NCBI GenBank assembly: GCA_964586775.1
Contig: CAZPJD010000271.1
Coordinates: forward strand, 1 to 23,684
Length of the DNA stretch: 23,684 nucleotides
Source: JADLEX01 sp964586775
Lineage (GTDB): Bacteria > Lernaellota > Lernaellaia > JACKCT01
Direction of reading: 5' to 3'
How positions within the stretch are numbered: the stretch's first letter is position 1; each line of letters opens with the position of its first letter. The notes beneath the pieces are model-generated. The model did not search any database and had not been told where the DNA came from. It saw only the letters and a list, made by a program, of their open reading frames with translations. Shown here piece after piece: positions 1 to 7,399 of this stretch. A program made the translations under genes and the position numbers.

Positions 1-54
1 CCCGACCCCCTCTCCCATCGCATGGGAGAGGGGTGGCGAGCGCAGCGAGTCGGG
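1..54. repeat. Nested palindrome, dispersed-repeat type
   Basis: Positions 7-18 and 22-33 form a perfect 12-bp inverted repeat around a 3-nt loop. Positions 1-6 (CCCGAC) also pair with 49-54 (GTCGGG), giving a nested foldback. The C/T-rich arm, the G/A-rich arm and the following GAGCGCAGCGAGTCGGGGTG tail resemble the dispersed intergenic palindromes common in high-GC proteobacteria. It could also end transcription of a gene upstream of the window. The left edge is cut by the window, so its full extent is unknown. Confidence 0.6.
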
Positions 55-91
55 GTGAGGGAATCAGCGACCATCGACCGAAGGAGCGAAC

Positions 92-1465
92 ATGTACCTT
101 CTGATCTTTTTGGGCATTCTCGCCGTCGCGTTTTTGGGCATCTTTCTCGCGGCGGTCAGCCGCTACAAGCGCTGCCCGTCCGACAAGATCTTGGTGATCT
201 ACGGCAAGACGGGGCGCGACAAATCGGGGCAGACACGCACCGCGCGGTGCATCCACGGCGGCGCGTCATTCGTGTGGCCGCTGTTTCAGGACTACGCCTA
301 CCTCGACCTGATGCCGATCGCGATCGACATCGACCTCAAGGCCGCGCTGTCCAAACAGAACATCCGCATCAACGTCCCCTCGGTCTTCACGGTCGGCATC
401 TCGACCGAGGAGGGCATGATGCAAAACGCGGCGGAGCGCTTACTGGGGCTCAACCACCAAGTCATCCGCCAGATCACCGAGGACATCATCTTCGGCCAGC
501 TCCGCCTCACGATCGCGACGATGGACATCGAAGAGATCAACTCCGACCGCGACAAGTTCCTCGCGAACGTCAGCGAAAACGTCGAGACCGAACTCAAGAA
601 AGTCGGCCTGCGTCTGATCGCGGTGAACATCAAGGACATCACCGACGAGTCGGGCTACATCGAGGCGCTGGGGCAGGAAGCGGCGGCGCACGCGATTCAG
701 GAAGCGCGCAAAAAAGTCGCAGAAAAAGAGCGCGACGGCGCCATCGGCCAGGCCGAGGCCGAACGCGAAAAACGCATCCGCGTGGCCGAGGCGAACGCGA
801 CCGCGGTCGAGGGCGAGAACCGTTCCGCGGTGGCGATCGCGAAATCCAAGGCCGAGCGCGACGTGAAAGAGGCCGAGGCGGATCGGCTCGCGACCGCGGC
901 GAAAAAGGTCGCGCAGGCCAAAGCGCTGGAAGAGGCGTACGCGTCGGAAGGCGCGGCCGAAAAAGCGCGCGCCGAACGCGACCGCGCGACGATGTACGCC
1001 AACACGGTCGTCGCGGCGGATATCGAGAAGGAAAAGATCCGCATCGCGGCCGAGGCCGAAGCGCAAAAACTGCGTCTGGAGGCCAAGGGCACCGGCGACG
1101 CGATCTTCGAGGAGATGGCGGGACGCGCTCGCGGCCAGTACGAAAACCTCGCCAAGCAGGCCGAGGGTTTGAAGGCGATGATCGAGGCGACGGGCCAAGA
1201 CGCGAATCAGGCCGTCATGCTCATGATCGCGCAGCAGATTCAGGAGATCGCCAAGATCCAGGTCGAGGCGATCAAGAACCTGCACATCGACAACGTGGTC
1301 GTGTGGGACAACCTCTCCGGCGGCGAAGGCACGCCCAGCACCGCGAAGTTCGTCTCCGGTCTGCTCGGCTCGCTGCCGCAGTTCCACGACCTGTTCAAGA
1401 TGGTCGGCCTGAATCTGCCCGAGGCTTTCGGCAAGAAGGCCGAGAAGGAGATCGACGTAAGGTAA
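92..1465 (+). CDS. Flotillin-like SPFH/Band 7 membrane scaffold protein
   Basis: A 457-residue protein with one N-terminal membrane segment (about residues 2-22), an SPFH/Band 7 domain (about 26-200), and a long Ala/Glu/Lys-rich coiled coil (about 200-370) with the repeated EAE, AEAE and AER pattern of flotillins. A less charged C-terminal part is rich in Gln and hydrophobic residues. Bacterial flotillins (FloT/YuaG type) oligomerise at the inner face of the cytoplasmic membrane and organise membrane microdomains. The start is supported by AAGGAG at 81-86, just upstream of the ATG. No NfeD-like partner is visible next to it, although upstream sequence is not available. A hairpin at 1492-1525 probably ends the transcript. 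The family call is secure; the cellular role is inferred from the family. Confidence 0.9.
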   Translation: MYLLIFLGILAVAFLGIFLAAVSRYKRCPSDKILVIYGKTGRDKSGQTRTARCIHGGASFVWPLFQDYAYLDLMPIAIDIDLKAALSKQNIRINVPSVFTVGISTEEGMMQNAAERLLGLNHQVIRQITEDIIFGQLRLTIATMDIEEINSDRDKFLANVSENVETELKKVGLRLIAVNIKDITDESGYIEALGQEAAAHAIQEARKKVAEKERDGAIGQAEAEREKRIRVAEANATAVEGENRSAVAIAKSKAERDVKEAEADRLATAAKKVAQAKALEEAYASEGAAEKARAERDRATMYANTVVAADIEKEKIRIAAEAEAQKLRLEAKGTGDAIFEEMAGRARGQYENLAKQAEGLKAMIEATGQDANQAVMLMIAQQIQEIAKIQVEAIKNLHIDNVVVWDNLSGGEGTPSTAKFVSGLLGSLPQFHDLFKMVGLNLPEAFGKKAEKEIDVR

Positions 1466-1491
1466 TCGTCAAATCATTGGGAATATTGGTA

Positions 1492-1525
1492 AAACGCCGC
1501 CACGCCCACAGTTGTAGCGGCGTTT
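1492..1525 (+). terminator. Hairpin after the flotillin gene
   Basis: AAACGCCGC (1492-1500) and GCGGCGTTT (1517-1525) form a perfect 9-bp stem around a 16-nt loop, with a short T-rich end, 27 nt after the flotillin stop. Position and shape fit an intrinsic terminator, though the T run is only three bases. Confidence 0.6.
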
Positions 1526-1557
1526 ATCTCAAAGCGTGCTAGATGCGGAGATCTATG

Positions 1558-2421
1558 ATGTTGATTGGCAACCGACCTTGCGCATGTGGCAGTGAAAAGC
1601 TTTCTTCAGATTGTTGTGGCCCGATTTGCAAAATTCTCAACATTAGTCTGGACGTGGAGCCCGATGACTCGCTGCTTACTGGTTGGCTAACCGTGTACGG
1701 ACCGCCAATCAGAGACTCATTCATCAAAAAAGCTTCTAGATTTCTGTACCCGATTTCACGTTATTATGATTTGATCGTTAATAAATATGGAGCACTACCC
1801 CTGCTTAATAAGGACGATCCACAGGGCCGCATGACGACGACTTCGTTGAAGATGAATATAGAGCACTACGTACTGGGAGCGCTAACTGCACTCGCCCACG
1901 GACTTTTTATCCCGACAGGCGCCCTGCTAAGGTGTTCGATTGAGAGCTCGTTGGCCTTGCTTGACATCGCATCAAATCCAAAATCTTGGTTGTCGTTTAT
2001 CGACGATAGCTATGACAGCCGCAATGTCGTATCGAGGATTAAGCGATATGTCACTAAAGACGTTATTTTATGGTATGGTTACCTTACCGCAAATTTCGTT
2101 CACATAGGACCAGCGCACGGCGCTCCAGTTATTCCAAATATATGCTTTAGAGACAATTTCGTAATCGTCTCCAGTCTTCAAGATATCGTTAGAACATGTG
2201 CCACATATCACATGATTTTAGAAAGAATTCATTTTAATCAAATCGACGACCCCATGTTTTGGAGACGGCGCGAAGACTTCGACTACATCGAACACATAGA
2301 GGACGGCGTTGTGTACAAATGGGCGGCCGCGTTGGGGGAATTGGTATTGCATGAATTTCCTTTGAACGAAAGAAAATCAGATTATATATATCTCGGAAAG
2401 ACGATTCGGTTGAAATCGTGA
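1558..2421 (+). CDS. AT-rich SEC-C motif protein of unknown function
   Basis: About 287 residues. The N-terminus carries CACGSEKLSSDCC, matching the SEC-C zinc-binding pattern CxC...CC found at the end of SecA and on many accessory proteins. The rest is mostly helical and includes an LLRCSIESSLALLDI stretch. Such an R...E helix recurs in uncharacterised helical families (DUF5677/HEPN-like), but that resemblance is only suggestive. Two in-frame ATGs (1555, 1558) and an earlier one at 1543 are possible starts. GGAG at 1547-1550 lies 7 nt before 1558, so that start is preferred. The gene is strikingly AT-rich, with many A/T third positions, unlike the high-GC genes on both sides, which points to recent transfer. 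It sits directly against a truncated DUF5131 gene. No function is assigned. Confidence 0.75.
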   Translation: MLIGNRPCACGSEKLSSDCCGPICKILNISLDVEPDDSLLTGWLTVYGPPIRDSFIKKASRFLYPISRYYDLIVNKYGALPLLNKDDPQGRMTTTSLKMNIEHYVLGALTALAHGLFIPTGALLRCSIESSLALLDIASNPKSWLSFIDDSYDSRNVVSRIKRYVTKDVILWYGYLTANFVHIGPAHGAPVIPNICFRDNFVIVSSLQDIVRTCATYHMILERIHFNQIDDPMFWRRREDFDYIEHIEDGVVYKWAAALGELVLHEFPLNERKSDYIYLGKTIRLKS

Positions 2422-2440
2422 TTCACATTTCACTCAGGCG

Positions 2441-2644
2441 TTCAGCGAGTCCGGCCCCGGCGCGCGGCCGATGGACGAGGCGTGGGTGACGGACATCCGC
2501 GACCGCTGCGCCCGCTCGAAAGTACCCTTCTTCTTCAAGCAATGGGGCGGCGTGAACAAGAAGCGCGCCGGTCGCCTGCTCGACGGACGCACCTGGGACG
2601 ACATGCCGGATCGTATCGAGCGCGCATCGGCATCGGTCGTCTGA
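2441..2644 (+). pseudogene. 3' remnant of a DUF5131 (phage Gp37/Gp68) family gene
   Basis: Reading this frame gives SESGPGARPMDEAWV, then VPFFFKQWGG, then LLDGRTWDDMP, and a stop at 2642-2644. This is the recognisable C-terminal signature of the DUF5131/Gp37Gp68 family, a radical-SAM-like three-Cys family found in phages and genomic islands. Only about 65 residues remain. The N-terminal Cys motif and most of the protein are missing, and homology begins only about 20 nt after the stop of the AT-rich gene. The only ATG in the fragment (2471) lies inside the conserved block. The codon composition is high-GC, so the remnant matches the host rather than the inserted gene. Truncation by insertion or deletion is the simplest explanation. 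Confidence 0.75.
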
Positions 2645-2724
2645 TCGCCACCGGCTTGCCGGTTTCGCCATTGCGTCACGCGCCGCCCCTTGCCGCCCGG
2701 CGCGACTTCGGCGACGTTATCCGC

Positions 2725-3315
2725 ATGGCCTTCTGGCGCGATTTTCTTGATTACGGCTTGCCTCAGCGCGCGAAGCTCGCGCTGGTCATCGCGGCGATTG
2801 CGATCGGCGCGATGGCGATGCGGGCCGAGTCCGAGCGACCCATGGCGGGCGTCGTGACGGATTTCGAGGACGACGCGCAGCTCGAGCGGCTCGTGTGGCA
2901 GTGCCAGATCGCGATGGAGACGACGGCGGCGATCTCGGGCAGGGGCCGACGGGCGTTGCTCGTGCACCTCACGCCCGGGCTATACCCCGGCGTCGAGATC
3001 CACGATCCGCCGGGTGATTGGCGCGATGGCGACGCGCTGGAGTTTACGGTCGCGGCGCCCTCAGCCGCGGGCGAGATGCTGCATCTTCGGATCGACGACG
3101 CGGACTCGCGGGAAGATTACGACCGGCGGTACGAGGGACGGATTCGACTGGCGGGTGAACCGCAGCTCGTGCGCATTCCTCTCGCCGAGATCGCCGCCGC
3201 GCCGGCGAAAGATCCGCTCGATCTTTCGCGCATCACGAAGATCGTGATTTACCTCTACCGGCTCGATCGCGACGTGGAGATGACGATCGACGACATCCGG
3301 CTCGTAGGGAAGTGA
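2725..3315 (+). CDS. Membrane-anchored or exported CIA30/CBM-like protein
   Basis: A 196-residue protein with an N-terminal hydrophobic segment (about residues 17-34), which could be an uncleaved signal anchor, followed by an extracytoplasmic domain. The domain starts FEDDAQLERLVWQC and ends IVIYLYRLDRDVEMTIDDI. That opening FEDD, and the closing strand with a 'DDIRL' ending, are typical of jelly-roll domains of the CIA30 or CBM11-like type, which often bind carbohydrate. No catalytic residues are apparent. The ATG at 2725 is chosen because in-frame sequence upstream reads through the DUF5131 remnant as low-complexity Arg-rich translation. No strong ribosome binding site is seen, so the start is uncertain. 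The substrate is unknown. Confidence 0.6.
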   Translation: MAFWRDFLDYGLPQRAKLALVIAAIAIGAMAMRAESERPMAGVVTDFEDDAQLERLVWQCQIAMETTAAISGRGRRALLVHLTPGLYPGVEIHDPPGDWRDGDALEFTVAAPSAAGEMLHLRIDDADSREDYDRRYEGRIRLAGEPQLVRIPLAEIAAAPAKDPLDLSRITKIVIYLYRLDRDVEMTIDDIRLVGK

Positions 3316-3672
3316 AACGGGGATCTGGTGCCGGGTCGCGCGCTTTGCTCGTCCCGCGCACGACCGAAACCTCGCCGTTCCATGGAGCGTTGTCGCGAGT
3401 GTGCTGAAGACGAACGCCTTTGAGTCGAGTGAAAAGCCGTTTCACTAAAGACAACACCCTTTGAGTCGAGCAGACTCGACTCAAATGACGGGGCTTGACC
3501 CTGCCACCTCCACAGTCGATAGTTTGCTGGACGCAGAGCTTGCGATCGGGATTAGGCCCATACACCCGACTCAGCCGAAGGTCACGTCTTTGCGCGAAAG
3601 AGCGGCGAGAGATCCCGTCATGGCCCGTATCCAAAGGGGCGGCGTGAAGTCGGTCGCAAGGGAGACACGGGG
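3316..3672. other. Spacer without a gene; contains a palindrome
   Basis: No convincing coding frame is seen in this 357-nt stretch. It holds two direct copies of CTTTGAGTCGAG-like sequence (about 3418-3429 and 3459-3470), the second being one arm of a perfect palindrome. The stretch after it, including GGGGCTTGACCCTGCCACC (3490-3508), resembles the debris seen around decayed mobile elements, but no element could be identified. Confidence 0.5.
3460..3485. repeat. 11-bp perfect inverted repeat
   Basis: TTTGAGTCGAG (3460-3470), loop CAGA, then CTCGACTCAAA (3475-3485). A further direct copy of the left arm lies at 3419-3429. It may be a terminator-like hairpin or the end of a small mobile element; no T tract follows on the plus strand. 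Confidence 0.65.
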
Positions 3673-4200
3673 GTGAAAATGTTCAAGCAGACCACTGCCC
3701 GGATTTCGACGGCGGTCGGGAAGGATGCTTGGCCGCTCTTCACCACCCGGCTGTGCCTCGAATCCGACGTGGGCCGGGTCGCTCAAATCGAAGAGGAGTG
3801 CTTTGGGTCGTCCTTCGCGCTCTCCCGTTTGGCGCTGACGCAGTATCTGCACCTGTTTCGATCCGCATTTCATGTGGCCCAAGCCCTGGACGACGTTGTC
3901 GGGTTCGCGATCGGTGGCGTGACAATGACGGACAGAGCTGGCTGGCTGCTGGATCTGGCGATCATGCCCGACATGCAGGGCAAGGGTATCGGACGAAGGT
4001 TGGCCACGGGCGTGATTGTCAGCTTGGAAGGCATGGGGATTCAGCGAATTCTCGCGACAGTCTCTCCGCAAAACGTCCGATCCTTGGGATTGCTGGAGAG
4101 TCTTGGCTTCCGCCCGGTCGAAGATGTTGCCGATTACTTCGGACCCGGCGAACGCCGCCTGGTTCTCGTGCGCGCGAATCGCACGGAGAATCGACCATGA
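3673..4200 (+). CDS. GNAT family N-acetyltransferase (RimI-like)
   Basis: A 175-residue protein with the GNAT fold. Residues around DMQGKGIGRRLA form motif A, the acetyl-CoA pyrophosphate-binding loop (Q/R-x-x-G-x-G/A). The preceding LLDLAIMP strand and the following NVRSLGLLESLGF segment (motif B) fit RimI-type enzymes that acetylate protein N-termini or small molecules. The start is taken as GTG at 3673, 8 nt after AAGGGAG (3658-3664); an ATG two codons later is the alternative. Its stop overlaps the ATG of the next gene (ATGA, 4197-4200), so the two are probably translationally coupled. The substrate cannot be read from sequence. Confidence 0.85.
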   Translation: MKMFKQTTARISTAVGKDAWPLFTTRLCLESDVGRVAQIEEECFGSSFALSRLALTQYLHLFRSAFHVAQALDDVVGFAIGGVTMTDRAGWLLDLAIMPDMQGKGIGRRLATGVIVSLEGMGIQRILATVSPQNVRSLGLLESLGFRPVEDVADYFGPGERRLVLVRANRTENRP

Positions 4201-4697
4201 CGAATTTGTTTCTTCAATTGATTTCCGTGTTCGCCCAATTGGCGACTATCACCGGAATCTGGCTTCTGGCTTGGCAGATCGTTTCCGCCAAGCGAATTTC
4301 CAAGGCTCAGATTATCAATGAACTGGAACGGGAGTTTGCAGGATATTACACGGTGTTTCAGAATCTGAAGCCAAGCGGTCGATGGCGAGACAGAGTCCAT
4401 CTGGCCCCGGCCGAAGTCGTCGAATTGGAAAACCTCGCTTCGTTTTGCGAAAAGCTGAAGCATTTCTTGGATCTTGGTGCTCTCGATTGGATCGTACTCG
4501 ACCGAATGTTTCGGAACCGCTTTTTTCTGATCGTGGACAATCCCAATGTTCGCGAGCAGCTTATTCAAGAGAGTTTCGACGACTGGCAATCCCTAATGGA
4601 AATCGAAAAGGAATGGCGATCTCGACTCCCCGCGTCGGATCGGCGAAGCCATCCACCAGCAAAGCAAGAAGACTCGCCTACCGAGGGCACGGAGTAA
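4197..4697 (+). CDS. Small membrane-anchored protein, function unknown
   Basis: A 166-residue protein not recognised as a named family. One N-terminal membrane segment (about residues 5-27) is followed by a cytoplasmic helical region with KRISKAQIINELEREFAGYY and several aromatic/charged helices, and a polar Pro/Ser-rich tail. The layout, with a short periplasmic N-terminus, one membrane helix and a helical cytoplasmic domain, recalls DUF4760-type proteins, but this is a weak likeness. It overlaps the GNAT stop by 4 nt, which sets the start. Base composition is less GC-rich than the housekeeping genes nearby. Its tight coupling suggests a joint function with the acetyltransferase, which is inference. 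Confidence 0.7.
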   Translation: MTNLFLQLISVFAQLATITGIWLLAWQIVSAKRISKAQIINELEREFAGYYTVFQNLKPSGRWRDRVHLAPAEVVELENLASFCEKLKHFLDLGALDWIVLDRMFRNRFFLIVDNPNVREQLIQESFDDWQSLMEIEKEWRSRLPASDRRSHPPAKQEDSPTEGTE

Positions 4698-4747
4698 CTC
4701 GCATTCATCATGCCCGGGGTATGAGCCGATTCTGCTGGCGGTTTTCC

Positions 4748-5506
4748 TCACTCCTCGCCGGAACGCAAATACGCCCCGCCGCCCAAGCCGATATGCAGCC
4801 GCGCGAAGAGCATGTGCTCGGCGACGTAAGGCAGATTGGCGATCTCGTCGCCGCCGCGCATCCACTTCGTCGACCACGGCACGCTCTTGTAGCCCATCGA
4901 GAACCCGCTCACGACCAGCCCCGCCCCGCGCTCGCCGCCGAGAAACGGGTCGCGAAAGTCGGTGCGCAGCGCCACGTCGTACACGAATCCCTTTTGGTAC
5001 AGGTCGACCGCGTCGTCGCCCGAAGGCAGGTGTTCGTCGCCGTTTTTCAGCGCGGTGAAGTCGCCCTCGAAACGCAGGTGGTTTTGCGCGTAGCCGAGCC
5101 CGACCAGCACCGACACGGTGCCGAGCCGGTATTCCGCGACCGGCGTGCCCACGTCGAGCTGGATGTCCCAGCCCGACAGGTCGGTGTCCATCAGGTCGTC
5201 CTTGGACTGCGTCTTCCACAGGCCGCCCGACACGCCGAGGATCGCCGCCGACCGCCCGAAGAAGTGCAGCTCGAAGTCGAGCGCGGGCGTGTAGGTGGCA
5301 AAGGGCGGCGACGCCGGGAGCTTGGCGGCGAGTCGCTGCGTGTCCTGAAAGATCGGCATGTAGGCAACCGCGCCGTAGATGCCGGCATCGAGCGGGCGCT
5401 CGCGGTCGTCGGGCGGGGTGTCGTCTCCCTCCGATTCCGCCGCGATCGCGACACCGGTCATGAGCAAAACGAGCGCGATCACGATCGCCCATCTAATCCG
5501 TTTCAT
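4748..5506 (-). CDS. Predicted outer-membrane beta-barrel protein
   Basis: A 252-residue protein with a cleavable signal peptide (MKRIRWAIVIALVLLMTGV..., cleavage likely near residues 22-24). An acidic stretch (GDDTPPDDRERP) follows, then alternating hydrophobic/polar strands rich in Gly and aromatic residues, such as LFARLHIGLGGGAYL near the end and TVSVLVGLGYAQ in the middle. This fits a small OMP-type barrel. The final residue is Glu rather than an aromatic, unlike most classical barrels. GGGGGGAAG just upstream of the ATG at 5506 supports the start. The gene converges on the GNAT operon and diverges from gspN. Function unknown. Confidence 0.65.
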   Translation of the reverse strand: MKRIRWAIVIALVLLMTGVAIAAESEGDDTPPDDRERPLDAGIYGAVAYMPIFQDTQRLAAKLPASPPFATYTPALDFELHFFGRSAAILGVSGGLWKTQSKDDLMDTDLSGWDIQLDVGTPVAEYRLGTVSVLVGLGYAQNHLRFEGDFTALKNGDEHLPSGDDAVDLYQKGFVYDVALRTDFRDPFLGGERGAGLVVSGFSMGYKSVPWSTKWMRGGDEIANLPYVAEHMLFARLHIGLGGGAYLRSGEE

Positions 5507-5597
5507 CGTCTTCCCCCCGGGAACATGCGTCCGCCCGGCGTGTCGCACGGCGGACGGCCGGCAAATCCGCCGATCCGTCCGATCGCGGCCACGCTTC

Positions 5598-5626
5598 TTG
5601 TCGGGCGCTTGGGCGCATGTTAGAAG
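5598..5626 (+). promoter_or_regulatory. Possible promoter for gspN
   Basis: TTGTCG (5598-5603), a 17-nt spacer, and TAGAAG (5621-5626). Each hexamer matches four of six sigma-70 consensus positions. It lies 34 nt before the gspN ATG in the divergent intergenic region. Confidence 0.35.
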
Positions 5627-5659
5627 AATCGCCGTTTTGGGGAAAGGCACGAACGCGCT

Positions 5660-6571
5660 ATGAAACGGGTGCTGGCGGCGCTGCGCGGCTTTGTCGCGGG
5701 CCTCGATTGGAAACAGACGGCTTTGTACGCCGTCGTGTTTGTGTTCGTGTTTTTCGCCGTCTTCTATCTGACGTTCCCCTTCGACACGATCAAGGCGACG
5801 CTCGTGACCGAGCTCGAGGCGCGCACGGGCGCGAAGGTCGAGGTCGCGCGACTGCGTCCGCTGCGCATGAGCGGCGTGCAGGCCGAGGGCGTGCGCCTGA
5901 TGAAACCCAGCGACAACACGCAGGTGCTGGCCGACATCGACCTGATGCGCTTTCGCGTGCATATCGCGCCCCTGTTCCGTCGGCGAACGGTGGTGGATTT
6001 CGACCTCGAAGCTTACGGCGGCGGGTTGTCGGGTGTGATCGAGGGACGCACCGGCAAGCGGTTCGCCGTGGCGGTGAATTTTCTGAACCTCGACCTCAAC
6101 CGCTACAACTTCGCGAAGCTGATCGAGGACTACGGGCAGATGAGCCTGTTCGGGAAGCTCTCGGGCAACCTGAATCTGTATTTCGACGGCACGCAGCGGC
6201 GCAACAGCCAGGGCGCGGTGGACCTGAAATTCGAGGGCATGAAGATCGCCGACGCGACGATCATGACCAAGACGCTTCCCGAGATCAATTTCGAGCCGGC
6301 GGCCGTGAAGATGGACTTCAAGCGCAGCGCGTTTTCGATCTCGCAGTGGGACATGAACGGCGACAACCTGTCGGTCAACATGACAGGCCGGGTGACGGTG
6401 AACGAAAACCTGCGCAACAGCCGAATCAGCTTTACGCTCAAGGCCAAGCCATCCGAGACGCTGCTCGACCAGTTCGCCGAGCTGGCGATGCTCAAGTCGC
6501 CGGATTCGCAGGGCTGGTACACGCTGCGGATCAACGGACCGTTTTCCAAGCCCAACGTCAACTTTCGCTGA
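5660..6571 (+). CDS. gspN: Type II secretion system protein GspN
   Basis: A 303-residue inner-membrane protein: a short cytoplasmic N-terminus, one membrane segment (about residues 20-42), then a long periplasmic beta-rich domain. The domain begins TLVTELEARTGAKVEVARLR and continues with the AsmA-like pattern of alternating strands seen in the deltaproteobacterial GspN family. Length matches that family. GspN is linked to assembly of the type II secretion machinery, though its exact role is poorly known. Here it stands alone: no gspC-M genes are visible in the window, and bamD follows 57 nt later. The ribosome binding site is weak (AAAGG about 12 nt upstream). An AsmA-related protein of another role is the main alternative. 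Confidence 0.75.
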   Translation: MKRVLAALRGFVAGLDWKQTALYAVVFVFVFFAVFYLTFPFDTIKATLVTELEARTGAKVEVARLRPLRMSGVQAEGVRLMKPSDNTQVLADIDLMRFRVHIAPLFRRRTVVDFDLEAYGGGLSGVIEGRTGKRFAVAVNFLNLDLNRYNFAKLIEDYGQMSLFGKLSGNLNLYFDGTQRRNSQGAVDLKFEGMKIADATIMTKTLPEINFEPAAVKMDFKRSAFSISQWDMNGDNLSVNMTGRVTVNENLRNSRISFTLKAKPSETLLDQFAELAMLKSPDSQGWYTLRINGPFSKPNVNFR

Positions 6572-6628
6572 CGGGCCAAGGCCGCCGGTCCGCTTGACCG
6601 GGCCGGGCGACGCCGGTAGGTTTCGCGC

Positions 6629-7399
6629 ATGATGAACGCCGTCCGGAATTTCGCGCTCGCCGCTCTTCTTGTCGCTTTCGCCGCCGCGTGCGCGCCGAAA
6701 TTCGAAAGCATGTCCGCGTCCGAGATCTACGACTACGGCTCGAAGCGTTTCGAGAAACGCGACTACAGCGAGTCGATCGAGGCGTTCGAGAAGCTGATCG
6801 AGCTCTACCCCTTCAGCACCTACGTCACGCGGGCCGAGCTCGCCATCGCCGACGCCTACTTCGCGCGCAAGCGCTGGCCCGAGGCCGCCGTGGCGTACAA
6901 GGATTTCGCCGAGCGGCACCCGACCAACGAGGCCGCGCCGCGGGCGATCCACCGCGAGGGAGCGTCGCACGACGAACAGCGGCTCGCTCTGGACCGCGAT
7001 CAGGAGGAGACGCTGGCCGCGGAGCAGACGCTGGCGCGGGTGGTGACGCAGTACCCCGACTACGCCGACATCGGTGACGCCCGCGCGCGCCTCGTAAAGG
7101 TGCGCGAGGATCTGGCCGGGCGCGAGCGCTACATCGCGAGGTTCTACTGGCGCGAGAAGGAATACTACGCGTCGGTCATGCGCTGGCAGCGGATCGTGCG
7201 CGATTTTTCGGACACGAAGTTTCTGCCCGAGGCGCTGTATTATTCGGCGCTGTGTTACCGCCGGCTCGAGGAGCCCGAGCAGGCCGAGCGCCACCAAAAG
7301 ATGCTGGCCGCGAAATTTCCCGATCACAAACTCGCGCAAAAGCTGATGAGCGAGGCCGCGCAGCCGCCCGAGCCGGCCCCCGACTCGGTTTCGCCGTGA
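6629..7399 (+). CDS. bamD: Outer membrane protein assembly factor BamD
   Basis: A 256-residue lipoprotein. The signal peptide ends in a lipobox-like AAAC with Cys21 as the lipidation site. TPR repeats follow, with the BamD/YfiO hallmark YDYGSKRFEKRDYSESIEAF, then ELYPFSTYVTRAELAIADAY and LDRDQEETLAAEQTL, where the conserved LDRDQ segment is diagnostic. BamD is an essential part of the BAM complex that folds beta-barrels into the outer membrane. Two ATGs in a row (6629, 6632) make the exact start ambiguous. The stop overlaps the GTG of the next lipoprotein gene, suggesting coupled translation. The tail is Pro-rich. Confidence 0.88.
   Translation: MMNAVRNFALAALLVAFAAACAPKFESMSASEIYDYGSKRFEKRDYSESIEAFEKLIELYPFSTYVTRAELAIADAYFARKRWPEAAVAYKDFAERHPTNEAAPRAIHREGASHDEQRLALDRDQEETLAAEQTLARVVTQYPDYADIGDARARLVKVREDLAGRERYIARFYWREKEYYASVMRWQRIVRDFSDTKFLPEALYYSALCYRRLEEPEQAERHQKMLAAKFPDHKLAQKLMSEAAQPPEPAPDSVSP

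Noticed and set aside
22..1542. Long Arg/Gly-rich open frame on the plus strand over the flotillin gene
   Set aside because: It is an off-frame reading of the same DNA; the flotillin frame has clear SPFH homology and a ribosome binding site.
2482..2724. N-terminal extension of the CIA30-like protein
   Set aside because: It is an Arg-rich off-frame reading over the DUF5131 remnant; the ATG at 2725 precedes the hydrophobic segment.
5507..7339. Long minus-strand extension of the beta-barrel gene through gspN and bamD
   Set aside because: It is antisense to well-supported genes, and the signal peptide at 5506 marks the true start.
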